From Sandaracinaceae bacterium (GTDB lineage Bacteria > Myxococcota_A > Polyangia > Polyangiales > Sandaracinaceae): DNA of 56,039 bases. The notes below the pieces were generated by a model, which searched no databases, was not told the DNA's origin, and saw nothing but the letters and a program-made list of their open reading frames with translations. Location of the stretch: NCBI GenBank assembly GCA_019694315.1, contig JAIBCE010000009.1:1-56039 (forward strand). Direction: 5' to 3'. Positions 1-8,322 of this stretch are shown one piece after another; position 1 is the first letter of the stretch; every line of letters starts with the position of its first letter. The translations under genes and the position numbers were made by a program.

Positions 1-1467
1 CGGGCCGTCCACCGTGAAGCCGGAGCTCGCGTGCCACACGGAGCCGAGGGCGAGCGCGACGAGCGCCACGTCGAGGGTGCGTCGCCAGCGACGCGGCAGA
101 TCGTCGGTGGCGACGGCCGCGATCGCGAGGCCCACGCCCGCGAGCAGAAGCGTGTAGCGGGCCCAGAAGGCCTGGGGCGAGAGCAACGTCGCGAGGCCCA
201 TCGGCAAGAGCGCCTTGCCGATCGGTGCCAGTCGCGCACGCGAGCGCGCGTCGTGCGCGGCGCTCGCGGCGGCAGCGAACGCGAGGGGCAGGAGGCCCAG
301 GGTGAAGAGCGGGCCGAGGCCCCCGCGACGCATGTCGAACGAGGGGCGCGGCTCGAGCGGCGAGGTCCACGACTCGAGCAATCGCTCGGCCCAGCTCGCG
401 GAGGCGAAGGGCTCGGAGGTGCCCCGGCTCGCGAGCTCGTCGAACGTGGTGAGCCCGTCGATCTCGAGGCCGAGCACGCCCACGCGCACCGGCCAGAGCG
501 GGTTGCCGTGGAGCAAGAGGTTCTCGAGATAGGTCCAGCCGCCGACGCTGGCGACGACGCCCATCGCGAACAGCACCTCGCCCGCGCGCCCCCCGCGGAG
601 GCCGCGCTGCACGAGCGTCGCGAACGCGACCAGGATCACGACGGGTGAGGACGGATCGGTGCCGAGGGCGAGCCCGAGCGAGAGGGCCGAGAGGCCGATC
701 GCAGGGGCGTCGAGCGGGCCGCTCGCGAGGACCACGCTCGTCATCACGAGCGCGGCGAACATCACGTCCACCTCGCAGCTCGCGAGCTCGAGCGTCACGG
801 CCGGGACCGCGACGAAGAGGAGCGCGAGGGCGAGCGCGCGCTTGCTCGAGACGCCCTCGCGTCGCGCCGCGAGCGCGATCGCGACCACCGCCTGCGCAGC
901 GAAGGGGAGCTGCACGGTCTCGGCGAGCGCGTCGTGTCCCAGCGCGAGCCGGAAGGCCGTGAGGTACACGGCGCCGAGGTGCGGATAGGCGCTCGCGTAC
1001 ACGATGTGGGTCGGCACCGACGCGAGCGCGTGCGTCTGGAGCGCGTCGTTGGAGATCGGCAGGTGGTAGGCGAGTGACTCCCACGCCCATGGCGCGAGGA
1101 GCCACGCGGCGGTCACGGCGAGCGCGATCGCGATCACGGCCACGAGGGTGCTCGCCGTCAGCGTCGCGCTCCGCCCCACGCGTCCGGCGAGGGCGCCCAG
1201 CCGGCGGAGATCCTCACGGACCACGCGGAGCGCGCTCGAGCCGGCCACGAGCACCGCGAGCACCACGAGCACCGCGGCACAGGTCACGAGCCCTGGGCGT
1301 CCGATCGCGCCGAAGAGCGAGAGCAGCTCGATCGCACCGATCGCGGCGCCGTTCGCGAGCAGGAGCGCGACGAGGGCGCGCTCCAGCGTCGATCGTCCCG
1401 GAAAGAGGGCTGCCGAGGCCAGGAGCCCCGTGCCGAACAGCGCCATCGAGACGAGGAGGAAGAGCAC
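1..1467 (-). CDS. Polytopic membrane glycosyltransferase-like protein (partial, 3' end off the left edge)
   Basis: The minus strand stays open for 489 codons to the left edge, so the C-terminus is missing. The protein is almost wholly hydrophobic, with many Leu/Ala/Val membrane segments. Around residue 130 it carries WAWESLAYHLP, which resembles the first extracytoplasmic loop of GT39/GT83-type lipid-sugar-dependent glycosyltransferases (W..-D/E-S..YH.P); a role in sugar transfer to a cell-surface molecule is inferred from that only. I chose the GTG that gives a hydrophobic start (VLFLLVSMALFG); an in-frame ATG seven codons later is equally possible. It lies downstream of the VWA lipoprotein gene on the same strand with a 123-bp gap. 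It could instead be an uncharacterised multi-pass protein. Confidence 0.6.
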   Translation of the reverse strand, partial: MLFLLVSMALFGTGLLASAALFPGRSTLERALVALLLANGAAIGAIELLSLFGAIGRPGLVTCAAVLVVLAVLVAGSSALRVVREDLRRLGALAGRVGRSATLTASTLVAVIAIALAVTAAWLLAPWAWESLAYHLPISNDALQTHALASVPTHIVYASAYPHLGAVYLTAFRLALGHDALAETVQLPFAAQAVVAIALAARREGVSSKRALALALLFVAVPAVTLELASCEVDVMFAALVMTSVVLASGPLDAPAIGLSALSLGLALGTDPSSPVVILVAFATLVQRGLRGGRAGEVLFAMGVVASVGGWTYLENLLLHGNPLWPVRVGVLGLEIDGLTTFDELASRGTSEPFASASWAERLLESWTSPLEPRPSFDMRRGGLGPLFTLGLLPLAFAAAASAAHDARSRARLAPIGKALLPMGLATLLSPQAFWARYTLLLAGVGLAIAAVATDDLPRRWRRTLDVALVALALGSVWHASSGFTVDGP

Positions 1468-1590
1468 CGGAGCGCGCGACGATATCAGTCCCCGTCCGCG
1501 CGGACGCGAGAGACGGACGCAGCGAGGGCGCCTCTGGGTAGAGACGCCCTCGCTCGACCTCGCGCGGCCCACGTGGCCGCGCTCCAGGCC

Positions 1591-3159
1591 TCACTCGCAG
1601 GAGCCCGCAGCGCGAGCGGCGATGCGCTCGATGAGCCCGTCGATGAGGGCGTCGAAGCTCGGATCGCAGATCGACGCGAGCACGGTCGCCGCGCCGCGCT
1701 CCTCGAGGCCGCGCGCGGTCGCCACGAGGCGGCTCGGCGGGAACGCCATCCCGTTCGACGAGGAGCACGACGGCACGAGGTTCGTGCCGAGCGCGTCCAG
1801 CGTGGGCACCATCGCGGTCTCGGCCTCGAGCGCGTCGTAGTCGACGTGCGCGGGATCCGCGACCGCGCCGCTCGGCACGCCCGTCATCGCGGCGAAGACG
1901 AGATCGGCGGGATCACTGCGGAGCCCCGCGAGGCCGTCCACGTAGCGCGACACGGGCTGCACGACACCGTGCGACGGGTCGCCGTACGTGAAGCCGCGGA
2001 GGTTGAGCGGCGTGCTGGCGAAGCGCGGGTCGGACGGCTCGAAGAGGCCCGTGTCGAGCACCGACGTGTCGTCCTCGTCGGTGATCTCGACGATCGCCAG
2101 GATCGAGCTCGCTCGCACGAAGCCACCGTTCTCCCCATCGCCATGCGGCGCGCGATCGCCCAGGAACGTGGGCGATACGTAGCCTGCGGCCGTCCAGTCG
2201 GTGGGCGCGCTCGGGCTGAGCGCGAGGAGCGTGGCCTCGAGCTGCTGCTCGAAGCCGCAGCCGCTCGTGCCGACGTTCGCCACGCACGCGACCTGCGACA
2301 CGAAGCCCTCGAGGCCGTCGGGCGCGGACTCGTCGTACGCCGCGAACGGCTCGTAGCTCGAGGCGCACGACGAGGAGCCGCTCGCGCGCGGCGCATCGAG
2401 GAGCAGACCGTCGTCGCCCCAGCCCGGCTCACACGTGGGCACGCCGCTCGCGCTACCTGCGCCGAGGTCGGTCGTCGTCACGCCGATGTGGACGCTCTCG
2501 AGGGCCGGGAAGTCCTGCACCCCATCGCCGTCTCGATCGCCGCTCGCGAGGATCGCCGCGATCCTCGGCAGCTGCTCGTGGAGCAGCGCCTGCTCCTCTG
2601 CCATCGAATTCGAGTCGTCGACCACGAGCAGGAGGTCGAGCTCTCCGTTCGCGGCATCGCAGCAGTCCGCCCCCTCGCACGCCGTGCCCACGAACGCGCT
2701 CGAGAAGTGGTCCGTCTCTGCGATCGCGTAGCCATCGACCACGCGGGTGGCGCGGGGCACGTAGGCGGCGCCCGACCGCTGGCTCCAGAAGATCGTCGCG
2801 AGCGCAGGCTCGCCGTCGAACGGGATGCGCACCTCGACGGGTCGCGCGAACGTCATGCCCTCGGGCTCGAAGCGCACCACGGGCGAGAAGCCCGTGAACG
2901 CGCGTGGCGGTGCCGTCTCGTCCACCGTGACGCGGATCTCCTGGGCGCTCGTGAGCGCGCCCGCCGGGATCGCGATCTGCATCGTGCCTACGTCCAGCGT
3001 GCCGCCCTCTGGCCCGACCAGCGCGCTCGCGGTCTGACCGGGCACGATCGGCGTGATCGGGGCCGAGTTGGTGCTGGGGCAGCCCGCGACGAGCGCGGTC
3101 GGCGCGCTCAGGGCGAGGAGCAGACCCCACGTGGACCAGACGTTTCTCCTGCGGCTCAT
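1591..3159 (-). CDS. Lipoprotein with ZU5-like and von Willebrand factor A domains
   Basis: 522 aa. The start is fixed by a strong ribosome binding site (AAGGAGG) just upstream of the ATG, although the frame is open further 5'. A lipoprotein signal ends at Cys27 (TALVAGC). Residues about 48-150 look like a ZU5-type beta domain (GPEGGTLDVG..., then IPAGAL). After a Cys-rich joint the VWA domain begins near residue 172, with an intact MIDAS core D-D-S-N-S in VVDDSNSM. VWA domains bind protein ligands through a metal ion, so an adhesive or scaffolding role on the outer membrane is inferred; the ligand is unknown. The C-terminal part has several Cys residues, probably disulfide-bonded. No partner gene is obvious. 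Confidence 0.8.
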   Translation of the reverse strand: MSRRRNVWSTWGLLLALSAPTALVAGCPSTNSAPITPIVPGQTASALVGPEGGTLDVGTMQIAIPAGALTSAQEIRVTVDETAPPRAFTGFSPVVRFEPEGMTFARPVEVRIPFDGEPALATIFWSQRSGAAYVPRATRVVDGYAIAETDHFSSAFVGTACEGADCCDAANGELDLLLVVDDSNSMAEEQALLHEQLPRIAAILASGDRDGDGVQDFPALESVHIGVTTTDLGAGSASGVPTCEPGWGDDGLLLDAPRASGSSSCASSYEPFAAYDESAPDGLEGFVSQVACVANVGTSGCGFEQQLEATLLALSPSAPTDWTAAGYVSPTFLGDRAPHGDGENGGFVRASSILAIVEITDEDDTSVLDTGLFEPSDPRFASTPLNLRGFTYGDPSHGVVQPVSRYVDGLAGLRSDPADLVFAAMTGVPSGAVADPAHVDYDALEAETAMVPTLDALGTNLVPSCSSSNGMAFPPSRLVATARGLEERGAATVLASICDPSFDALIDGLIERIAARAAGSCE

Positions 3160-3243
3160 GCGACCTCCTTGTGCAGGTGGGTCGATGCGCGCCGCCTCCT
3201 TTTCCAACGTCGCGTGCGATCGCGTGCGGGATCGAGTCGATCG

Positions 3244-4500
3244 TCAGCGCGCGCCGTCGAGCACGCGCTCGAGCCGCGCGAAGCCCTCGCGGAGGTCGGC
3301 CTCGGTCGCGACCAGCGGCGGCGCGAGCACAATGGTCTTGAAGTGCTTGTTCACGTGCACGTAGAGGCGCGCGTCGTTCATCGCCTTGGTGATCGCGGCG
3401 AAGCGCGCGTCGTCCACGGCGAGCTCGAAGGCGCCGAGGAGGCCACGCGCGCGTGTGCGCGGCAGGCTCTCGGGGTGCCGATCCTGGAGGCTCGCGAGCG
3501 AGGCGGCGAAGGCACGGCCGAGCTCCGCGGCGCGAGAGATCAGCCTCTCTTCCTCGTAGATCCGCAGGGCCTCGAGGCCGGCCGCCACGCCGAGCGGATG
3601 ACCATAGAAGGTCAGGCCCGCATAGAGCACGTGATCGTCGAAGTGCTTGGCCACGCGCTCGTGTACGAGCACCGCGCCGAGCGGCGCGTAGCCACCGGTG
3701 ATGCCCTTGCTCACCGTGATGAGATCGGGCGACGCGCTGCCGAGGGACTCGAAGCCGTAGTAGGTGCCGAGCCGACCGAAGCCGTTGAGCACGCAGTCCG
3801 CGACGAGCAGCGTGCCGTGCGCGTCGCACGCGGCGCGGAGGCCATCCCAGTAGCCCCCGGGCGGCACGAGACAGCCGTTCTGTCCTGGGACGGGCTCGAC
3901 GAACAGCGCCGCGATCGTGCGCGGGCCCTCGAGCTCCATCGTGCGCGCGATCGACTCGGCCGAGCCGCCGCCCTCGATCGTCGTCGCTCCTCCGGGCAAG
4001 CGCGACTCGTAGCAGTCGAGCACGTGCACCGCGCCCACACCCACCGGCTCGAGCACCGGCCGTCGATAGTCTCCCGAGAGCGCGAGCGCCCCCATCGTCG
4101 CGCCGTGGTAGCTGCGATAGCGCGAGATCGTCTTGTGACGCCCCGTGACGAGGCGCGCGATCTTGAGCGCGTTCTCCACGGCCTCGGAGCCACCGAGCGT
4201 GAAGAACACCTTCGTGAACCCAGGCGGCGCCTTCGCGAGGAGCGCGTTCGCGAGCGCCGTCTTGGCCGGGTAGAGACCGCTCGGCACCGTGAGCAGGAGC
4301 TCGTCGCACTGCGCCTTGATCGCCTCGGCGATGCGCTTCTGACCGTGACCCAAATTGGCCTGGTAGCTGAGCGAGCCGAAGTCGAGCCAGCGCCCCTGGT
4401 CCTTCGTCTCGAACCACGCGCCCTCGCCGCCGACGATGGCCATGGGAGACGCTGTCTTCTGGGCCGACCACGTGAAGAAGAACGGATGATCCTCGCGCAT
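3244..4500 (-). CDS. Class III pyridoxal-phosphate aminotransferase
   Basis: 418 aa, the usual length for the class III (omega-)aminotransferase family, which transfers an amino group from an omega-amino or diamino donor to a keto acid. The PLP lysine is Lys265 in TVSKGITGGYAPLG. The aspartate that contacts the PLP ring nitrogen is Asp235 in DCVLNGFGRLG; the family usually reads DEVxxGFGRTG, so two conserved positions differ here. GGSEAVENALKIAR and YHGATMGA are typical PLP phosphate-site segments. The substrate cannot be read from sequence. The neighbours are envelope lipoproteins rather than a biosynthetic operon. No Shine-Dalgarno is visible; a TAACGC box lies six bases before the ATG. Confidence 0.88.
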   Translation of the reverse strand: MREDHPFFFTWSAQKTASPMAIVGGEGAWFETKDQGRWLDFGSLSYQANLGHGQKRIAEAIKAQCDELLLTVPSGLYPAKTALANALLAKAPPGFTKVFFTLGGSEAVENALKIARLVTGRHKTISRYRSYHGATMGALALSGDYRRPVLEPVGVGAVHVLDCYESRLPGGATTIEGGGSAESIARTMELEGPRTIAALFVEPVPGQNGCLVPPGGYWDGLRAACDAHGTLLVADCVLNGFGRLGTYYGFESLGSASPDLITVSKGITGGYAPLGAVLVHERVAKHFDDHVLYAGLTFYGHPLGVAAGLEALRIYEEERLISRAAELGRAFAASLASLQDRHPESLPRTRARGLLGAFELAVDDARFAAITKAMNDARLYVHVNKHFKTIVLAPPLVATEADLREGFARLERVLDGAR

Positions 4501-4560
4501 GCGCGAGCGTTAGCCGACGTGGACATGCCGCTCAAACGCTGCCCCTGCGCGTGCGGCCTC

Positions 4561-4590
4561 CTGACCCGAGCTCGTCGGCTGGACTATGAT
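4561..4590 (+). promoter_or_regulatory. Putative sigma-70-type promoter of the disintegrin-like repeat lipoprotein
   Basis: CTGACC (4561-4566) and TATGAT (4585-4590) are separated by 18 bp. The -10 box ends nine bases before the ATG at 4600 and there is no Shine-Dalgarno, so the transcript would have almost no leader. Read by eye; no transcription start data. Confidence 0.45.
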
Positions 4591-4599
4591 CTCCCCTGC

Positions 4600-6492
4600 A
4601 TGCGTGCCGTGCTCGCTCGCGCCTCGCTCCTCGTGACGGTCGTCGGCGCCGCGGCGCTCGGGGCCTGTCCTTCGCCGCAAGAGGGGCTCGTCGTCCACCT
4701 GCAGACCGACTTCGTGCCCGGCGTGGAATTCGGCGGCATCGACGTCGGCGTGGATGGTCGCGACACGCGTCGCGTCGGCGTCACCGCGAGCGACAGCTTC
4801 GCGCGCCCGCACCGCGTGACGGCGTGGACCGAGGTGGTCTCGGGCTCGCACGTCGTGACGCTCTCGCTGATCCTGCACGGCAGCACGGTCGTGACGCGAC
4901 GCGCACAGGTCGAGATCACGGGCTCGCGCCTCGTCACGCTCATCGTCTCGCGCACGTGCGGCGGCGTGACCTGCGGCGACAACGAGACCTGCTCGGGTGG
5001 ACGTTGCGTCGAGCCGACCTGCGTCGATGGCACCGAGCCCACGTGTCCATCGCCCGGCTGCGACGTCGACTCCGACTGCAGCAGCACCACCGACTGCGTC
5101 GTGCCCTCGTGCTCCTCGTCGGTCTGTCTCGAGACGCCGTCCGACGCGCGCTGCGGGAGCGGGATGCTCTGTGTGCCTGGCGTTGGCTGTGTGCCGCGGC
5201 CCACCACACCCGATGCCGGCATGCTCGACGCGGGGGCGAGCGTGTCGTGTACGAGCGGTGCGGGCTGCGGCGACGGACGCACCTGCTGTGACGACGGGAT
5301 CTGCCGAACGGCCTGCACCGCCGCGCCCTGCGCTGGTCAGCCGCGCGGCGCGCTGTGTCGCCCGGCCACCGGGCCGTGCGATCGCGCCGAGACCTGCGAC
5401 GGCACGAGCACCGCGTGTCCTGCCGACGAGCTGGTTCGTGCCGGCGACGTGTGCCGCCCGGCCGTGGGTGGCTGCGACGTCGCCGAGAGCTGCACGGGGA
5501 CGAGCCCCGGCTGTCCCGTCGACGCGTTCGTCCCGGCGGGCACTGCATGCGATGGCGGGAGCTGTGACGGGCTCGGCGGCTGCTCCACGAGCTGCGTGCC
5601 CGGATCGCCCTGTGGCACGGGCGATCCGTGCTCGGTCGCCACGTGGGACTGTGGGCCCGCACGCTGCGTCGTGCGCTCTGCGGCACCGCCGAGCACCGTC
5701 TGCCGTCCCGCGAGTGGTGCGTGTGATCGCGTCGAGACCTGCGGCGGCTCCACGACGTGCCCACCCGACACGTTCTCGAGCGGGGTCGAGTGTCGCGGCT
5801 CACGCGGTCCGTGCGACATCGCGGAGGAGTGCGACGGATCGAGCGCGGCGTGCCCGCCCGATCGCTTCGCCACGGGCTCTCTCTGTCGCGACGATGCGGG
5901 TGAGTGCGACAACCGAGAGCACTGCGATGGAACGGGGCCCGACTGCCCACCCGACGAGATCGCGGGGACCTATCGCCAGTGCCGCGCGGCGGCGGGGGAC
6001 TGTGACGTCGCGGAGAATTGCGATGGTCGGAGCGCCGTGTGCCCCGCCGATGTGCTCCGGGGCGCAGGCACCGAGTGTCGAGCTCAGCGGGGCGTGTGCG
6101 ATCGGGCCGAGTCCTGCACGGGATCGTCGCCGTCGTGCCCGGCCGACGAGCTCGTGTCCGCCGGCACCTCGTGTCGCGATGGCGGCGAGTGCGGGATCAC
6201 CGAAGTGTGCGACGGCAGCTCCGTCGACTGCCCCCCCGATCTGCACCGCCCCGCGGGCACGATCTGCCGAGAGGGCCATCCGCCGTGCGACCCCGCCGAG
6301 GGCTGCACGGGTGACTCCGATGCGTGCCCCCCCGACACGTTCGTCCCGGATGGCGACTCGTGTGACACCCGCTGTGGCAGCGAGTGGTGCTCCGGCGGTG
6401 TGTGCGTGGGCGGAACCGACTGCTTCGATCCGACGCCGTACTGCAACTGCGACAACGTCTGCGTCGACAGTCCGCTCCCCTACTGCATCTGA
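4600..6492 (+). CDS. Lipoprotein with nine disintegrin-like Cys-rich repeats
   Basis: 630 aa. A lipoprotein signal (AAALGAC) is followed by a short beta-rich domain to about residue 120. From there nearly every third or fourth residue is Cys, Gly, Asp or Pro. Nine tandem units of about 25-35 residues follow the pattern C-R-x4-C-D-x2-E-x-C-x-G-x-S-x2-C-P-x-D, for example CRPATGPCDRAETCDGTS. This is close to the disintegrin/Cys-rich segment of animal ADAM and snake venom proteins, seen here from the motif alone. No protease domain is present. A cell-surface adhesive or spacer role is inferred. The start was chosen for the lipobox; the frame is open far upstream but antisense to other genes there. 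Confidence 0.82.
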   Translation: MRAVLARASLLVTVVGAAALGACPSPQEGLVVHLQTDFVPGVEFGGIDVGVDGRDTRRVGVTASDSFARPHRVTAWTEVVSGSHVVTLSLILHGSTVVTRRAQVEITGSRLVTLIVSRTCGGVTCGDNETCSGGRCVEPTCVDGTEPTCPSPGCDVDSDCSSTTDCVVPSCSSSVCLETPSDARCGSGMLCVPGVGCVPRPTTPDAGMLDAGASVSCTSGAGCGDGRTCCDDGICRTACTAAPCAGQPRGALCRPATGPCDRAETCDGTSTACPADELVRAGDVCRPAVGGCDVAESCTGTSPGCPVDAFVPAGTACDGGSCDGLGGCSTSCVPGSPCGTGDPCSVATWDCGPARCVVRSAAPPSTVCRPASGACDRVETCGGSTTCPPDTFSSGVECRGSRGPCDIAEECDGSSAACPPDRFATGSLCRDDAGECDNREHCDGTGPDCPPDEIAGTYRQCRAAAGDCDVAENCDGRSAVCPADVLRGAGTECRAQRGVCDRAESCTGSSPSCPADELVSAGTSCRDGGECGITEVCDGSSVDCPPDLHRPAGTICREGHPPCDPAEGCTGDSDACPPDTFVPDGDSCDTRCGSEWCSGGVCVGGTDCFDPTPYCNCDNVCVDSPLPYCI

Positions 6493-6501
6493 CAGCTTCG
6501 G

Positions 6502-6517
6502 TGGGCAGGAGTGCCCA
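6502..6517. terminator. Candidate bidirectional hairpin between convergent genes
   Basis: TGGGCA-ggag-TGCCCA is a perfect 6-bp stem filling the 25-bp gap between two convergent stop codons. No T-run follows on either strand, so it may be a weak or Rho-assisted terminator. Confidence 0.35.
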
Positions 6518-7153
6518 TCACGAGAGCGCGCGGATCCTCTCCTGCAGGTGGGCGCGCGCCGTCGCCTCTCGCTCTGCCGCGATGGCTGGCACGGCATAGA
6601 GACGGTCCCTCGCCGCGAAGCCCTCGAGCACGTGCCTCCTGCCCGCGCGGTAGGAGGCCTCGTCCACGTGTGCGTACTCGGCGCGAACGCCTGCCTCGAA
6701 GGCCTCTCTCGCGCGCTCGGTGTCGCCGAGGATCGCGAGATCGGCGTCGAGCACGAGCTCCGCGTCGGGGTCGTGACCAGCCATGTCGTGTCCTTTCGTC
6801 GCGAGCACCAGCGCGCTCACGCGCTCGATCGTCGCAGGGTCGGCGCCGATCGCGGTGAGCCCGCGGGCCGCCAGCGCGGCGCTCTGGGCCTCGTTGTCGT
6901 GCGCCCGTGGGTCGTAGACCGCGTCGTGGAAGAGCAGCGCGAGGAGCACGTGCGGCAGGCACCTCGCGTGGGCGCGGTGGCGCTCGGCGAGCCTCACACA
7001 CGCCGCGACGTGCGAGGCGTCGTGGTAGCGGCGGTGCGGCTCCGACAGGCGCGCGAGGAGATCGAGCACGACGCCCTCGCGCCCCTCGTTCGCGAGCCCC
7101 AGCGCGTCGGCGGCCGCGTGGAACGTCGAGGCCAGCAGCGGGCCCTCACGCAC
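6518..7153 (-). CDS. HD-superfamily metal-dependent phosphohydrolase-like protein
   Basis: 211 aa with a GTG start. RRYHDASHV (near residue 40) and LLFHDAVYD (near residue 74) supply the His residues and His-Asp doublet of an HD metal site, and the pattern matches the small predicted HD phosphohydrolase family of COG4339; the true substrate of that family is unknown. It is the last gene of a three-gene operon: its start overlaps the end of the HIT-like gene by eight bases (GTGCGTGA), implying translational coupling. The operon is headed by a TetR regulator, so expression is probably switched by a small ligand. A nucleotide or phosphate-ester substrate is inferred from the pairing with a HIT-fold protein. 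Confidence 0.78.
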   Translation of the reverse strand: MREGPLLASTFHAAADALGLANEGREGVVLDLLARLSEPHRRYHDASHVAACVRLAERHRAHARCLPHVLLALLFHDAVYDPRAHDNEAQSAALAARGLTAIGADPATIERVSALVLATKGHDMAGHDPDAELVLDADLAILGDTERAREAFEAGVRAEYAHVDEASYRAGRRHVLEGFAARDRLYAVPAIAAEREATARAHLQERIRALS

Positions 7154-7595
7154 CGAGCAGCCTCCGTCGAAGCGTTGTCGGGATGGCCCGGAGGAGCCTG
7201 CGCGAGAGGCGCTTGAGCCAGAGGAGCAAGAGCACTCGGCGACGCTCGGCCGGCGAGCGCGCGGGGATCAGGTGGAAGTGCGGCCACGGCATCCTCGCGG
7301 CGCGCGCACCGTTGAAGAGCACCGCGAAGCACTCGGGATCACCGAAGAGCTCGCGGCCTCGCGCTCGCGCGATCTCGTGGGCGAGCGCGAACATCTCGTC
7401 GATCTCTCGCTCGGTCGCGGCGGGCGATCCATGCCGGCTCGTGCTCGGACGCGGCCACGAGAGCACGCGGTAGTGCGGGGCGAACGGCACGTGGGGCGCA
7501 CGCAGCTCCACGCACCGGCCCGTGCTGAGACAGAGCACGCGCGTGGGGGCGCGCTCGCCCTCCGTGCTCGTCGCGGCGAGCTCGGCGGTGGTCAT
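7146..7595 (-). CDS. HIT-like (histidine triad) hydrolase/transferase-fold protein
   Basis: 149 aa. The segment NGARAARMPWPHFHLIP near residue 105-115 resembles the HIT signature H-x-H-x-H-x-x: the central (nucleophilic) and last His are kept, while the first position is Trp. HIT proteins hydrolyse or transfer nucleoside monophosphates through that central His, so activity is plausible but not certain. The start has a very good ribosome binding site (AAGGAGGT then three bases to ATG), and its ATG overlaps the TGA of the TetR gene (ATGA). The Arg/Leu-rich C-terminus (about the last 25 residues) is basic and amphipathic and could touch membrane or nucleic acid. It might also be a diverged GalT- or Ap4A-phosphorylase-type protein. 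Confidence 0.68.
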   Translation of the reverse strand: MTTAELAATSTEGERAPTRVLCLSTGRCVELRAPHVPFAPHYRVLSWPRPSTSRHGSPAATEREIDEMFALAHEIARARGRELFGDPECFAVLFNGARAARMPWPHFHLIPARSPAERRRVLLLLWLKRLSRRLLRAIPTTLRRRLLGA

Positions 7596-8206
7596 GGGAC
7601 CTCCTTGGGTGGCTGAGCGGCGAGGAGCCCTCGGAGGGCTCGCTTGGCCATCGGGCTCGCGGTGCCGCTGGCCACGAGACCGGGCGTGGCCGCGGCGAGC
7701 GCGAAGAAGCCCTCGGCGAGCGCGATCAGCGTGCAGGCGACCGAGCGCGCGCCCTCTCCGGATCGGCCCTCGTCGTGACAGGCCTCGACGATCCAAGCCG
7801 CGAGGCGATCGGTGAGGCGCGTGAGGTGCGCGTCGTAGAGCACGCGGACCTCTGGGTCCTTCACCGCCTCTGCGCCGATCAGCGTCCAGCAGCGCACGGC
7901 CTCGAGATCGTCGTCCTCGCCTCGCGCGAGCAGCGCCTCGAGCGCGCCATCGAGCTTGGCGAGGGCGTTCGGTCGCTTGTCGGTGCGGCGCCCGATGCGC
8001 GCCTCGGAGCGCTGCACGAGCTCGGCCACCAGCGCGCCGAGGATCTCGGCCTTGCTGCCGAAGTGGTAGTGGACGAGCCCCGGCGCGAGCCCCGCTTTGC
8101 CCGCGATCCTCACGATCGTGGCGCGCTCGTAGCCGTCCTTCGCCATGACGCGCAGGAGCGCCTGCGCGATGTCCCGCCGGCGCTCCTCGGTGTTCGACGG
8201 TCGCAT
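7592..8206 (-). CDS. TetR-family transcriptional repressor of the HIT-HD operon
   Basis: 204 aa. The N-terminal 50 residues form the TetR helix-turn-helix: RRRDIAQALLRVMAKDGYE, then TIVRIAGKAGLAPGLVHYHF and GSKAEILGAL, with the typical YHF..K box. The C-terminal helical domain is the ligand pocket; no ligand can be predicted. It is the first gene of an operon with overlapping HIT-like and HD genes. A perfect 10-6-10 inverted repeat begins five bases upstream of its ATG and covers the probable promoter, so autorepression together with the two enzymes is strongly suggested. TetR regulators of this size often sense lipophilic or toxic small molecules, but that is family knowledge only. Confidence 0.92.
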   Translation of the reverse strand: MRPSNTEERRRDIAQALLRVMAKDGYERATIVRIAGKAGLAPGLVHYHFGSKAEILGALVAELVQRSEARIGRRTDKRPNALAKLDGALEALLARGEDDDLEAVRCWTLIGAEAVKDPEVRVLYDAHLTRLTDRLAAWIVEACHDEGRSGEGARSVACTLIALAEGFFALAAATPGLVASGTASPMAKRALRGLLAAQPPKEVP

Positions 8207-8210
8207 GCCT

Positions 8211-8241
8211 CAATCTTGGTCGCACAACCAAGATTGCGCAA
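8211..8241 (-). promoter_or_regulatory. Promoter with perfect palindromic operator for the TetR-HIT-HD operon
   Basis: CAATCTTGGT (8211-8220), six-base spacer, ACCAAGATTG (8227-8236): a perfect 10-bp inverted repeat. On the minus strand TTGCGC (8241-8236) and CAAGAT (8218-8213) make a -35/-10 pair with a 17-bp spacer. The palindrome covers the spacer, the -10 box and the end of the -35, and lies next to the tetR-type start codon. This is where an autorepressor would block RNA polymerase. The half-site is AT-rich compared with its surroundings, as expected for a conserved site. Confidence 0.8.
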
Positions 8242-8322
8242 GCGAGCTCGGCCTCGGCTCACGAGCTCGTCGTGAGGAGCCCGGGGCGCAGCACCGGCTC
8301 GGTCACGAGGAGCTCGGGCGGG

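Noticed and set aside
1573..4599. A very long plus-strand open frame upstream of and in frame with the Cys-repeat lipoprotein
   Set aside because: It is antisense to the VWA lipoprotein and aminotransferase genes, is Arg/Ala/His-rich with no domain, and lacks a start signal; the lipoprotein signal at 4600 marks the true start.
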